Below, one piece after another: positions 6,414 through 17,763 of a stretch of 46,482 nucleotides of DNA. Each line of letters starts with the position of its first letter. Position 1 is the first letter of the stretch. A model generated the notes under the pieces. That model did no database searches. It saw nothing but the letters and a program-made list of their open reading frames with translations, and was not told the origin of the DNA. This DNA comes from DAOMOP01 sp035444405 (GTDB taxonomy: Bacteria; Pseudomonadota; Gammaproteobacteria; Burkholderiales; Rhodocyclaceae). A program made the position numbers and the translations under genes. The stretch lies in NCBI GenBank assembly GCA_035444405.1, contig DAOMOP010000011.1, positions 1 through 46,482 on the forward strand. Reading direction: 5' to 3'.

Positions 6414-8087
6414 ATGCTGCGACGTCTGACCATTCGAGATTTCGTGATCGTCGATCGCCTCGAGCTCGAGTTCGAGCGCGGTTTCGGTGCCCTGACCGGC
6501 GAGACCGGGGCGGGCAAGTCGATCCTGCTCGATGCCCTGGGGCTTGCCCTCGGTGGTCGGGCGGACTCCGCGAGCGTGCGCACCGGCCGCGACAAGGCCG
6601 ACATCGCCGCCGAGTTCGACGTCGCTGCGGGCAGCGCTCTCGAGAGCTGGCTCGTCGGGCAGGACCTGCCGGTCGAGGACGGCGCGGTGCTGCTGCGGCG
6701 CGTGGTCGAGAGCGGCGGTCGGTCGCGGGCGTGGATCGGCGGCGTGCCGGTGTCGCTCGCGCAGCTGCGCGAGGCGGCCGAATGGCTGGCCGACATCCAC
6801 GGGCAGCATGCGCACCACGCGTTGCTGCGCCCCGATGCGCAGCGTGCCCTGCTCGACGCGCACGCCGGTGCGAGCGAACTCGCGGCCGAAGTCACCGCCC
6901 GCTATCGCGAGTGGCAGCGGCTGGTCGAACTGCGCCGTGCGGCCGACCGCGATTCGGCCGCCTCCGAGCGGCAGCGCGAGCTGCTCGCCTGGCAGGTGCG
7001 CGAGCTCGACGAACTGGCCTTCGACGCCGACGCCTGGATCGATCTCAACGCCGAGCACAGCCGCCTCGGTCACGCGGCCGCGCTGATCGAGGGTGCCGAG
7101 GAGGTGCTCGCCGCGCTCGCCGACGGCGAGCTATCGGTGACCTCCCGGCTCGAGCACATCAGCGCGCGTGTCGATGCGATGGCCGACATCGACGCGACGC
7201 TGGCTGACGCGCGCGAGCTGCTGGCCAGCGCCGCGATCCAGGCCGACGAGGCCTTGCACGCGCTGCGGCGCTACCGGGATCGGCTCGAGCTCGACCCGGC
7301 ACGGCTGGACGAGATCGACCGGCGCATCGCTGCAGTCACCGACGTCGCCCGCAAGCATCGCGTCGCGCCCGAGGAGCTGCCGGAACTGCGCGCACGCTGG
7401 GCGCAGGAACTCGACGAGCTGACCGAGCGGGCCGACCCGGTGCGGCTGGCCCAGCAGGAGGAGGGCGCGCGTGTGCGCTACCGCGAGTCGGCCGAGCGCC
7501 TGTCGGCCGCGCGCCGCCCGGCTGCGCGCGCGCTGTCGCGCGAGGTCACCGAGGCGATGCAGACGCTGGCGATGGGGGGCGGCTGCTTCGAGATCGCACT
7601 CGAAGCGCTGGGCAGCGGCGGTGCGTACGGGCTCGAACAGGTCGAATTCCGCGTCGCGGCCAATCCCAACCAGCCCCTGCGAGCGCTCGCGAAAGTCGCC
7701 TCGGGCGGCGAGCTGTCACGCATCGGCCTGGCGATCCAGGTCATGACCAGCCGTGCATCGCCGACGCCGACGCTGATCTTCGACGAGGTCGATGTCGGAA
7801 TCGGCGGCGGCGTGGCCGAGATCGTCGGCCAGTTGCTGCACCGGCTCGGGCGCGAGCGCCAGGTCTTGTGCGTGACCCACCTGCCGCAGGTCGCCGCGTG
7901 CGCGGACTGGCAGTGGAACATCGCGAAGGCTCGGCAAGGGGCGGATGTGGTGAGCACAGTGACCCGGCTCGGCGCAGCCGCCCGCATCGACGAGATCGCA
8001 CGCATGCTCGGCGGGGTGAACATCACCGAGACGACGCGGCAACATGCCGCCGAAATGCTCGCTGCGAACGACGCGCGGCAGACCTGA
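6414..8087 (+). CDS. recN: DNA repair protein RecN
   Basis: 557-residue SMC-like ATPase acting in double-strand break repair. Seen: N-terminal MLRRLTIRDFVIVDRLELEF with Walker A in GALTGETGAGKSIL, two long charged coiled-coil arms (about residues 150-375), the ABC signature VASGGELSRIGLAIQ, Walker B LIFDEVDVGIGGGVAEIVG and the D-loop/switch His in CVTHLPQVAACAD. Length equals E. coli RecN (553). ATG at 6414 chosen because the RecN N terminus begins there; no good ribosome site is seen, and coupling from nadK is possible. Convergent with fur, 62 bp between stops. No LexA-type box was recognised upstream. Confidence 0.97.
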   Translation: MLRRLTIRDFVIVDRLELEFERGFGALTGETGAGKSILLDALGLALGGRADSASVRTGRDKADIAAEFDVAAGSALESWLVGQDLPVEDGAVLLRRVVESGGRSRAWIGGVPVSLAQLREAAEWLADIHGQHAHHALLRPDAQRALLDAHAGASELAAEVTARYREWQRLVELRRAADRDSAASERQRELLAWQVRELDELAFDADAWIDLNAEHSRLGHAAALIEGAEEVLAALADGELSVTSRLEHISARVDAMADIDATLADARELLASAAIQADEALHALRRYRDRLELDPARLDEIDRRIAAVTDVARKHRVAPEELPELRARWAQELDELTERADPVRLAQQEEGARVRYRESAERLSAARRPAARALSREVTEAMQTLAMGGGCFEIALEALGSGGAYGLEQVEFRVAANPNQPLRALAKVASGGELSRIGLAIQVMTSRASPTPTLIFDEVDVGIGGGVAEIVGQLLHRLGRERQVLCVTHLPQVAACADWQWNIAKARQGADVVSTVTRLGAAARIDEIARMLGGVNITETTRQHAAEMLAANDARQT

Positions 8088-8149
8088 TTCGCGCCGCCGC
8101 AGCGTTCGACCACGGTCCGGGCGCCGCGGCGCTTTGGCCGCGGACGCCG

Positions 8150-8587
8150 CTACTGCTCGGATTTGCGGTGCGGGCAGTCCTTGCGCAGGCAGTCCGCGTA
8201 AAGGTACAGCGCGTGCTCACGGACCTTGAACCCGCGTTCCTCGGCGATGCGATTCTGGCGCTTCTCGATCTCGGGGTCGTAGAACTCCTCGACGGTACCG
8301 CACTGCACGCACACCAGGTGGTCGTGGTGACCGCCCTCGTTCAGCTCGAAGACGGCCTTGCCGCCCTCGAAGTAGTGACGTTCGAGCAGGCCCGCCTGCT
8401 CGAACTGGGTCAGAACCCGGTACACCGTGGCAAGCCCGATGTCCATTCCTTCGGCCATCAGGGCGCGATACACGTCTTCGGCAGTCAGATGGCGCTGATC
8501 CGAGTGCTGGAAGAGGTCGAGGATCTTCAGGCGCGGGTAGGTGGCCTTCAGGCCAATGTTTTTGAGATTTCTGGAATTGTCGGTCAT
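8150..8587 (-). CDS. fur: Ferric uptake regulator Fur
   Basis: 145-residue Fur. Seen: N-terminal winged helix LKNIGLKATYPRLKILDLF, with LTAEDVYRALMAEGMDIGLATVYRVL (in part) as recognition region; metal ligands in HYFEGGKAVFELNEGGHHDHLVCVQCG and the C-terminal CxxxxC (CLRKDC) plus His, the structural zinc site. This is classic iron Fur rather than Zur or PerR. Divergent from bamE, an arrangement conserved in many beta- and gammaproteobacteria, with a possible Fur box in the shared AT-rich intergenic region suggesting autoregulation. Confidence 0.97.
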   Translation of the reverse strand: MTDNSRNLKNIGLKATYPRLKILDLFQHSDQRHLTAEDVYRALMAEGMDIGLATVYRVLTQFEQAGLLERHYFEGGKAVFELNEGGHHDHLVCVQCGTVEEFYDPEIEKRQNRIAEERGFKVREHALYLYADCLRKDCPHRKSEQ

Positions 8588-8666
8588 TTTCGCCCCATCT
8601 TCGGTGGCCGCAGAGGCAAGGCAGCATGGCGCCTGCTTACGTATGATATATTTTTTGTTCTTTCCT

Positions 8667-8685
8667 GAGAATGATTCGCCATTAA
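8667..8685. promoter_or_regulatory. Possible Fur box in the fur-bamE intergenic region
   Basis: GAGAATGATTCGCCATTAA matches about 10-11 of 19 positions of the Fur box GATAATGATAATCATTATC, with the left half 8/9. It lies in the only AT-rich patch (8640-8690) of the 126-bp gap between divergent fur and bamE, where both promoters must be. The weak right half makes this tentative. Confidence 0.35.
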
Positions 8686-8713
8686 GGCGCTACCGCCGGA
8701 TATCAACCAACGT

Positions 8714-9133
8714 ATGCGTTCAATTCCCCTCGCGCTGCTCGTCGGCGCTCTCGGCTTGCTGGCAGGCTGCTCGTTCGATCCCATCGCCGAGCGCGTCAAT
8801 CCGTATCGGATCGATGTGCGCCAGGGCAACTATGTGGACCAGTCAATGGTGTCGCAGTTGCGCAAGGGCATGACTCGCGAGCAGGTGCGCTTCGTGCTCG
8901 GCACGCCGCTCGTGGTCGATCCGTTCCGCACCGATCGCTGGGACTACGTCTATCTGTTCAAACCGGGCCGCGGGCCGGCCGAGCGGCGCGTCATCAGCGT
9001 GTTCTTCGAGGGCGACCGGCTCGATCGGGTCGAAGGCGACGTGGCTGCGGCCGCCGATGCAGCTGACGCCGCCGGTCAGGCGCAGAGCCAGCCGTCGCGC
9101 GTGATCGAGATCCCGGGCCGGGCCGACCGCTGA
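8714..9133 (+). CDS. bamE: Outer-membrane assembly lipoprotein BamE (SmpA/OmlA)
   Basis: 139-residue lipoprotein of the BAM complex that inserts beta-barrel proteins in the outer membrane. Seen: signal peptide with lipobox LAGC at residues 16-19 (acylated C19), then the conserved IDVRQGNYVDQSMVSQLRKGMTREQV (in part), FVLGTPLVVDPFRTDRWDYVYLFKPG and a C-terminal VISVFFEGDRLDRVEGD. After about residue 110 it has an Ala-rich tail. Residue 20 is Ser, compatible with outer-membrane sorting. Divergent from fur; dapB follows 54 bp downstream. Confidence 0.95.
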   Translation: MRSIPLALLVGALGLLAGCSFDPIAERVNPYRIDVRQGNYVDQSMVSQLRKGMTREQVRFVLGTPLVVDPFRTDRWDYVYLFKPGRGPAERRVISVFFEGDRLDRVEGDVAAAADAADAAGQAQSQPSRVIEIPGRADR

Positions 9134-9187
9134 GGTCACCGGCGTCGCCCGGCCCGGTTCGTTCAACTCCGTACCAGAGGTTCGTCA

Positions 9188-9994
9188 ATGAATTCCATTC
9201 GCATCGCAATCGCCGGCGCCTCGGGCCGCATGGGCAGAATGCTGATCGAGGCGACGCAGAATGATGCCGATGCCCAGCTGGTGGCCGCATTCGACCGCCC
9301 CGATGCGCCATTGATCGGGCGCGACGCCGGCGAGCTGATCGGCACGCCGTGCGGCGTCGCGATAGGCGGTGATGCCCGCGCCGCGATCGGGGCGGCCGAC
9401 TGCGTCATCGACTTCACGCGCCCGGAAGGCTCGCTGGCCCATCTCGCGATCGCACGCGAGCTCGGCAAGGCCATGGTGATCGGCACGACCGGCTTTTCGG
9501 CGGCCGAGAAGGCGACCATCGCGGATGCGGCGCGCAGCATACCGGTCGTGTTCGCGCCGAACATGGCAGTCGGCGTCAACGCGGTGTTCAGGCTGCTCGA
9601 GGTGGCCGCGCGCATCCTCGATCAGGGCTACGACGTCGAGATCATCGAGGCGCACCACCGCCACAAGGTCGATGCGCCGTCCGGCACCGCGCTGCGCATG
9701 GGCGAGGTCGTCGCACGCGAGCTCGGACGCGACCTCGACGCGTGCGCGATCTACGGGCGCGAGGGCGTCACCGGCGAGCGCAAGGCCGAGACGATCGGTT
9801 TTTCGACGATCCGCGGCGGGGACGTCGTCGGCGATCACACGGTGCTGTTCGCCGGCATCGGCGAGCGCATCGAGGTCACGCACAAATCGGGCAGCCGCAT
9901 GCCTTACGCGCTGGGTGCGCTGCGCGCGGCGCGCTTTCTGGCCGGACGGCCGAACGGCCTGTTCGACATGCAGGATGTGCTGGGCCTGCGCTGA
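9188..9994 (+). CDS. dapB: 4-hydroxy-tetrahydrodipicolinate reductase
   Basis: 268-residue DapB, NAD(P)H-dependent reductase in the diaminopimelate/lysine pathway. Seen: N-terminal Rossmann GASGRMGRMLI, DFTRPEGS, VIGTTGFS, FAPNMAVGVN, the catalytic EAHHRHKVDAPSGTALRMGE (His and Lys at the active site), and HKSGSRMPYALGALRAARFL at the C terminus. Length is standard. An AGAGG site stands 8 bases before the ATG. Lies between bamE and the hybrid kinase, 39 bp before the latter. Confidence 0.98.
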   Translation: MNSIRIAIAGASGRMGRMLIEATQNDADAQLVAAFDRPDAPLIGRDAGELIGTPCGVAIGGDARAAIGAADCVIDFTRPEGSLAHLAIARELGKAMVIGTTGFSAAEKATIADAARSIPVVFAPNMAVGVNAVFRLLEVAARILDQGYDVEIIEAHHRHKVDAPSGTALRMGEVVARELGRDLDACAIYGREGVTGERKAETIGFSTIRGGDVVGDHTVLFAGIGERIEVTHKSGSRMPYALGALRAARFLAGRPNGLFDMQDVLGLR

Positions 9995-10033
9995 GAAGGC
10001 GTACCGCGGATCGCGCGAGCGGGCCTTGCCGCG

Positions 10034-12556
10034 GTGACTGCAATGGACGCGCCATCGGTGCCCGATACGGCGCTGCAGGCCGCGCTGGCGGCCGAGGCCG
10101 AATCGCTGCGACGCCGGCTCGAGCGCGCCGAGAGTGAGCTGGCGCTCACCCGCGAGCGACTCGAGCTCGGTCTGCATCACAATGGCGCCGGATTCTGGGA
10201 CTGGAACCTCGCGACCGGCGAGTTCGTTCTCGACGCACAGTGGCGGCAGATTCTCGGCTATCCGGCCGAGCAGGCGAGCGATCGCGACCAGGCCTGGCAA
10301 GCCATGCTGCATCCGGAAGACCGTGGCAAGCTGGAGGCCTTGTTCAAGGCCCATCTGCGTGGGGATCTGCCGGTCTTCGAGTGCGACTTCCGCATGCGTG
10401 CGGCCGATGGCGGCTGGAAATGGATACTCGCCCAGGGGCGAGCGAGCGCCCGCGGCGGCGATGGCCGCTGGAGTCGGGCGACCGGAAGCTTTCTCGACAT
10501 CACAGCGCGCAAACGGGCAGAGCTCGAGCTGATGGAGGCACGCGACGCGGCCGAGGCGGCCAGTCGCGCCAAGGGCGAGTTTCTCGCCAACATGAGTCAC
10601 GAGATCCGCACGCCGATGAACGGCATCATCGGCATGACCGAGCTGCTGCTCGACTCCAATCTCGAGGCCGAGCAGCGCGATTGCCTGATGACGGTCAAGT
10701 CCTCGGCCGAGGCGCTGCTGGTCATCATCAACGACATTCTCGACTTCTCGAAGATCGAGGCCGGCGAGATGCGGCTCGAGCACATCGAGTTCGCGCCCGC
10801 CGAACTCCTCGGCGAAGTCACGAAATCGGTGGCCTTGAGCGCCCATCAGCGCGGGCTCGAGCTTTACTGGTGGGTTGGTGCCGCAGTGCCTTCGAGGCTG
10901 CGCGGCGATCCGTGGCGGCTGCGCCAGGTATTGCTCAACCTGCTCGGCAATGCCATCAAGTTCACCCAGCACGGCGAGATCGAGATTGGCGTGCGGCTGC
11001 GCGATCGCAGCGGGGATTCGGTGACCCTCGAGTGCTTTGTGCGCGACAGCGGCATCGGCATCGATCCGGCCCGGCAGGAGTCGATCTTCGCCGCCTTTGC
11101 GCAGGCCGACACGAGCACGACGCGCAAGTACGGTGGCACCGGTCTGGGTCTGGCGATCTGCCGGCAGATCATCGAGTTGATGGGCGGCCGCATCGCGCTG
11201 GAAAGCTCGCCAGGGCAGGGCAGTACCTTCACCGTGATGGCGCCGCTCGACGTCGTGGCCGAGGCGCGGGCGCCTGCGGCAGCGGGGCTGACCGGCGCGC
11301 GGGTGCTGATCGTCGAGCGCTGCGCGGCCTTTGCCGCCTGCCTGCACCGTCAGCTAGCGGCCTGCGGCTTGCGGCCGCAGTGCGCGGCCGACGGCGACGA
11401 GGCGCTGACGATGCTGCTGGCCGACAAGCACGGCCGCGATCCCTTCGACTTCCTGCTCGTCGATGCGGCGATGGAAGGCAAGGGCGGATTCGCGCTGGCC
11501 GAGCGTTTCGCAGCCGAGACGGCGGGGCTGGAGCGCATCGTGATGATGCTGCCGACCAATTCGCAGAAGGAGCATGTCGCACGCTGCCGCCAGCTCGGGC
11601 TGGGTTCGCGCATCGCCAAGCCGTTCTCGTTCGAGGAGCTGCTCGACGCGTTGCGCGTCGCCCGCGACGGCGGCGAGCAGGCGCTCGACGCGGCGCTGTT
11701 CGAATTCGATCCGCAAATCACCCTGACCGAGTTGACACAGGACGGTGAGGGGCTGCCGCCGGGCTTGTCGGTGCTGCTGGTCGAGGACAATCTCGTCAAT
11801 CAGACGGTCGCGACGCGCATGCTCGAGCGTGCGGGCTGTCACGTCGTCGTGGCCGGAAACGGGCAGGAGGCGCTCGAGGCTTTCGACGGCGGGCCGTTCG
11901 ATGTCGTGCTGATGGACGTGCAGATGCCGCTGATGGGCGGACTCGAGGCCGCGCGTGCGATTCGCGCGCGCGAGGCGCGCCGCTCGTGGGTCATGACCTC
12001 GGATGGCTGGCAGCCGGTACCGATCATCGCGATGACCGCTCATTCGACCGACGCCGACCGGTCACGCTGCCTCGAGGCCGGCATGGACGATTTCGTGACC
12101 AAGCCGGTGCGCGCGGCCGAGCTCGTCGCGGCGCTCGGGCGGGCGGTCGCGCGCGGCCGCGACGACGACGTGTTCGAGACGCCCGAGCTGATGCTGCTCG
12201 AGCCGTCGAGCACGACCGCCGAGGTCGATCTGCGGCAGACGCGCGAACTGCTCGACGGCGACGAGGAGGCGGTGCAGCAGCTGCTGCAGATCTACTTCCG
12301 CGATATCGGCAAGACCTTCGCCGAGCTGCGCACGATGCGCGAGCTGCGCGACCTCGACGGGCTGGCTCGCGTTGCCCACGCCGTCAAGGGGTCGGTCGGC
12401 GTGTTCTTCGCCGAGCGGACCGCCGCGGCGGCAAAAACGGTCGAGAAGCTCGCCGCCGACCGGGATCCGGCGGCGAGCGGGGAGCCGCTCTCGGAGCTGC
12501 TGGTCGAGCTCGACCGACTTACCCGAATCCTGCGCCAGTCGCTTCGCCGGCCCTGA
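10034..12556 (+). CDS. Hybrid sensor histidine kinase (PAS-HisKA-HATPase-REC-REC-HPt)
   Basis: 840 residues, no clear transmembrane segment, so a cytoplasmic sensor. In order: short coiled coil (15-45), PAS/PAC domain (about 48-165, FWDWNLATGEFVL to GSFLDITARKRAE), HisKA with NMSHEIRTPMNG (H189), HATPase with NLLGNAIKFT, DSGIGI and GGTGLGL (about 290-405), a first receiver (about 418-535; D477 and the IAKPF lysine kept, but the acidic pair is reduced to VER), a canonical second receiver with LLVEDN and LMDVQMP (D628) and TKP, and an HPt domain with HAVKGSVG (H782). This is the BarA/TorS-type layout without its periplasmic sensor. Start is GTG 10034 or ATG 10043. No partner response regulator is adjacent; stimulus and output are unknown. 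Confidence 0.93.
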   Translation: MTAMDAPSVPDTALQAALAAEAESLRRRLERAESELALTRERLELGLHHNGAGFWDWNLATGEFVLDAQWRQILGYPAEQASDRDQAWQAMLHPEDRGKLEALFKAHLRGDLPVFECDFRMRAADGGWKWILAQGRASARGGDGRWSRATGSFLDITARKRAELELMEARDAAEAASRAKGEFLANMSHEIRTPMNGIIGMTELLLDSNLEAEQRDCLMTVKSSAEALLVIINDILDFSKIEAGEMRLEHIEFAPAELLGEVTKSVALSAHQRGLELYWWVGAAVPSRLRGDPWRLRQVLLNLLGNAIKFTQHGEIEIGVRLRDRSGDSVTLECFVRDSGIGIDPARQESIFAAFAQADTSTTRKYGGTGLGLAICRQIIELMGGRIALESSPGQGSTFTVMAPLDVVAEARAPAAAGLTGARVLIVERCAAFAACLHRQLAACGLRPQCAADGDEALTMLLADKHGRDPFDFLLVDAAMEGKGGFALAERFAAETAGLERIVMMLPTNSQKEHVARCRQLGLGSRIAKPFSFEELLDALRVARDGGEQALDAALFEFDPQITLTELTQDGEGLPPGLSVLLVEDNLVNQTVATRMLERAGCHVVVAGNGQEALEAFDGGPFDVVLMDVQMPLMGGLEAARAIRAREARRSWVMTSDGWQPVPIIAMTAHSTDADRSRCLEAGMDDFVTKPVRAAELVAALGRAVARGRDDDVFETPELMLLEPSSTTAEVDLRQTRELLDGDEEAVQQLLQIYFRDIGKTFAELRTMRELRDLDGLARVAHAVKGSVGVFFAERTAAAAKTVEKLAADRDPAASGEPLSELLVELDRLTRILRQSLRRP

Positions 12557-12583
12557 TCGGCGCACCCGCCGATGGCTTCCGGT

Positions 12584-12612
12584 TTGCGCGCTGCGGCATG
12601 CGCGGCTATAAT
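12584..12612 (+). promoter_or_regulatory. Probable sigma-70 promoter of carAB
   Basis: TTGCGC (12584-12589), 17-base spacer, perfect TATAAT (12607-12612). A TATAAT in this GC-rich setting is unlikely by chance. Start of transcription near 12619 leaves a leader of about 100 bases before carA. Confidence 0.65.
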
Positions 12613-12628
12613 TTCGCCGATTCGATAG

Positions 12629-12660
12629 CGGGATTGGCCGGCAGGCTCGTCCCGTTTTTT
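12629..12660 (+). terminator. Terminator-like hairpin in the carA leader (possible attenuator)
   Basis: Stem CGGGA (12629-12633) with TCCCG (12650-12654), extended inwards through two wobble pairs and one mismatch to GCC/GGC around a GGCA loop, then six T (12655-12660). It lies downstream of the predicted carA promoter and 59 bases before the carA start. It could end the upstream histidine-kinase transcript, attenuate carAB transcription, or both. Confidence 0.5.
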
Positions 12661-12719
12661 CACGTATGGGGGTGGGCGCCGGGCCCGTTCCCTGCCACCC
12701 GGTTACTCAGGAGTTTGTC

Positions 12720-13865
12720 GTGACTGCTTCCCCGTCCGCTCTATTGGCACTCGCCGACGGCACGCTGTTCCATGGCAAGGGCATCGGTGCGGTCGGCAGC
12801 ACGGTCGGCGAGGTGGTGTTCAACACCTCGATGTCGGGCTACCAGGAGATCCTGACCGACCCGAGCTACTGCCGCCAGATCGTGACGCTGACCTATCCGC
12901 ACATCGGCAATACCGGTATCAATCGCGAGGACGTCGAGGCGGCGCGCATACACGCGGCGGGTCTGGTGATCCGCGATCTGCCCATCCTCGCGTCCAACTT
13001 TCGCATGGACCAGACGCTGGACGCCTACCTGAAGGCGGAGAACATCGTCGGCATCGCCGGCATCGACACACGCAAGCTCACGCGCATCCTGCGCGAGAAA
13101 GGCGCCCAGGCCGGCTGCCTGGTCGCCGTCGCGCCCGGTGCCGTGCCGGACGCCGAAGCGGCCATTGCCGCCGCCCGCGAATTCCCCGGCCTGGCCGGCA
13201 TGGATCTCGCCAAGGTGGTCAGCACCGCCGAAATGCAGACGTGGTCGGAAGGCGAGTGGGCCCTCGGCAACGGTTACACCACCCCCGGCGCGCCGCGCTT
13301 TCACGTCGTCGCCTACGACTACGGCGTCAAGCGCAACATCCTGCGCATGCTCGCGAGCCGCGGCTGCCGCCTGACCGTCGTGCCGGCGCAGACGCCGGCG
13401 GCCGACGTGCTCGCGCTCGCCCCGGACGGCATCTTCCTGTCCAACGGTCCGGGCGACCCCGAGCCGTGCGACTACGCGATTGCGGCGATCCGCGAGTTCC
13501 TCGACCGCCGCATGCCGACCTTCGGCATCTGCCTGGGCCATCAGCTGATGGCGCTCGCGTCGGGTGCGCGCACCGTCAAGATGAAGTTCGGCCACCATGG
13601 CGCCAACCACCCGGTCAAGGACCTCGACTCCGGCCAGGTGCTGATCACCAGCCAGAACCACGGGTTCGCGGTCGATGCCGACTCGCTGCCGGCGAACCTG
13701 CGGGTCACGCACGTGTCGCTGTTCGACGGCAGCCTGCAGGGTTTCGAGCGTACCGATGTGCCGGCGTTCTGTTTTCAGGGTCATCCGGAAGCGAGCCCGG
13801 GCCCGCACGACGTGTCCTATCTGTTCGACCGCTTCATCGCCATGATGGAGAAGAGCAGGGACTGA
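12720..13865 (+). CDS. carA: Carbamoyl-phosphate synthase small (glutaminase) subunit
   Basis: 381-residue CarA; hydrolyses glutamine and passes ammonia to CarB to make carbamoyl phosphate for arginine and pyrimidines. Seen: N-terminal ALADGTLFHGKGIGA and GEVVFNTSMSGYQEILTDPSY, then a class I amidotransferase domain with FLSNGPGDPEP, FGICLGHQLMALA (nucleophile C271) and the C-terminal FCFQGHPEASPGP His-Glu dyad. The start is GTG at 12720, preceded by CAGGAG at 7 bases and giving the normal length (E. coli 382); an in-frame ATG at 12666 would add 18 residues of non-homologous sequence. carB follows after 106 bp containing a C-rich repeat tract. Confidence 0.98.
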   Translation: MTASPSALLALADGTLFHGKGIGAVGSTVGEVVFNTSMSGYQEILTDPSYCRQIVTLTYPHIGNTGINREDVEAARIHAAGLVIRDLPILASNFRMDQTLDAYLKAENIVGIAGIDTRKLTRILREKGAQAGCLVAVAPGAVPDAEAAIAAAREFPGLAGMDLAKVVSTAEMQTWSEGEWALGNGYTTPGAPRFHVVAYDYGVKRNILRMLASRGCRLTVVPAQTPAADVLALAPDGIFLSNGPGDPEPCDYAIAAIREFLDRRMPTFGICLGHQLMALASGARTVKMKFGHHGANHPVKDLDSGQVLITSQNHGFAVDADSLPANLRVTHVSLFDGSLQGFERTDVPAFCFQGHPEASPGPHDVSYLFDRFIAMMEKSRD

Positions 13866-13920
13866 GCAGGGCATTCGCGGGGCAAGGAGAGCGGGCGCGG
13901 GCCGGTTGGCCGATGCGCCC

Positions 13921-13971
13921 GGAGCCCGCCCCGAGCCCCCGGTTCCCAGCCCCTAGCCCCGAGCCCCAGCC
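13921..13971 (+). repeat. C-rich degenerate tandem repeat before carB
   Basis: Degenerate 6-8 bp units of the form (G/T/C)AGCCCC run up to the carB ATG. The complementary strand has four G runs, at 13945-13947, 13950-13953, 13957-13960 and 13964-13967, spaced by 2-3 bases, which meets the usual G-quadruplex rule. No Shine-Dalgarno for carB is visible in it. Confidence 0.7.
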
Positions 13972-17195
<3,224 letters not shown>

Positions 17196-17199
<4 letters not shown>

Positions 17200-17672
17200 A
17201 CAAGACTCCGCTTACCGTCACCGGCGCCGAAAAGCTGCGCGCCGAACTGCACCGTCTCAAGACCGTCGAGCGTCCCAGCGTGATCAGTGCGATTGCCGAG
17301 GCGCGCTCGCACGGAGATCTGTCCGAAAACGCCGAGTACGATGCCGCCAAGGAACGCCAGGGCTTCATCGAGGGGCGTATCAAGGAGCTCGAGGGCAAGA
17401 TCTCGAACGCGCAGATCATCGATCCGAAACTGCTCGATGCGGACGGCCGCTGCGTGTTCGGGGCGACCGTCGAGCTCGAGGATCTCGACTCCGGTGACAC
17501 CGTGACCTATCAGATCGTCGGCGACGACGAGGCCGACGTGAAGGACGGCAAGATCTCCGTGAGCTCGCCGATCGCCCGTGCATTGATCGGCAAGTACGCC
17601 GGCGACATCGCCGAGGTGAAGGCGCCCGGCGGGCTGCGCGAGTACGAGATCGTCGACGTGCGCTACGTCTGA
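17196..17672 (+). CDS. greA: Transcription elongation factor GreA
   Basis: 158-residue GreA, which rescues backtracked RNA polymerase by stimulating transcript cleavage. Seen: N-terminal coiled coil with LTVTGAEKLRAELHRLKTVERPSVISAIAEARSHGDLSENAEYDAAKERQ (in part), which carries the acidic tip DLSENAEYDAAKE, then the C-terminal FKBP-like domain with GATVELEDLDSGDTVTYQIVGDDEAD and SPIARALIGKYAGD. Length is exactly as in E. coli. ATG overlaps the carB stop (ATGA), so translation is coupled to carB. carAB-greA order is common in beta- and gammaproteobacteria. Convergent with yhbY, 91 bp between stops with no clear terminator. Confidence 0.98.
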
Positions 17673-17763
17673 CGCGTCACGCTGCCTCCGAACGCTGCAC
17701 CGACGCGAGGGATGCCGGCCGAAGACCGCGGGCGCGCACGTCCGGCCCGGCGTGCCGGCGCGC

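Noticed and set aside
12666..12719. ATG 18 codons upstream of carA in the same frame
   Set aside because: Adds non-homologous residues and lacks a ribosome site; the GTG at 12720 has CAGGAG and gives the standard length.
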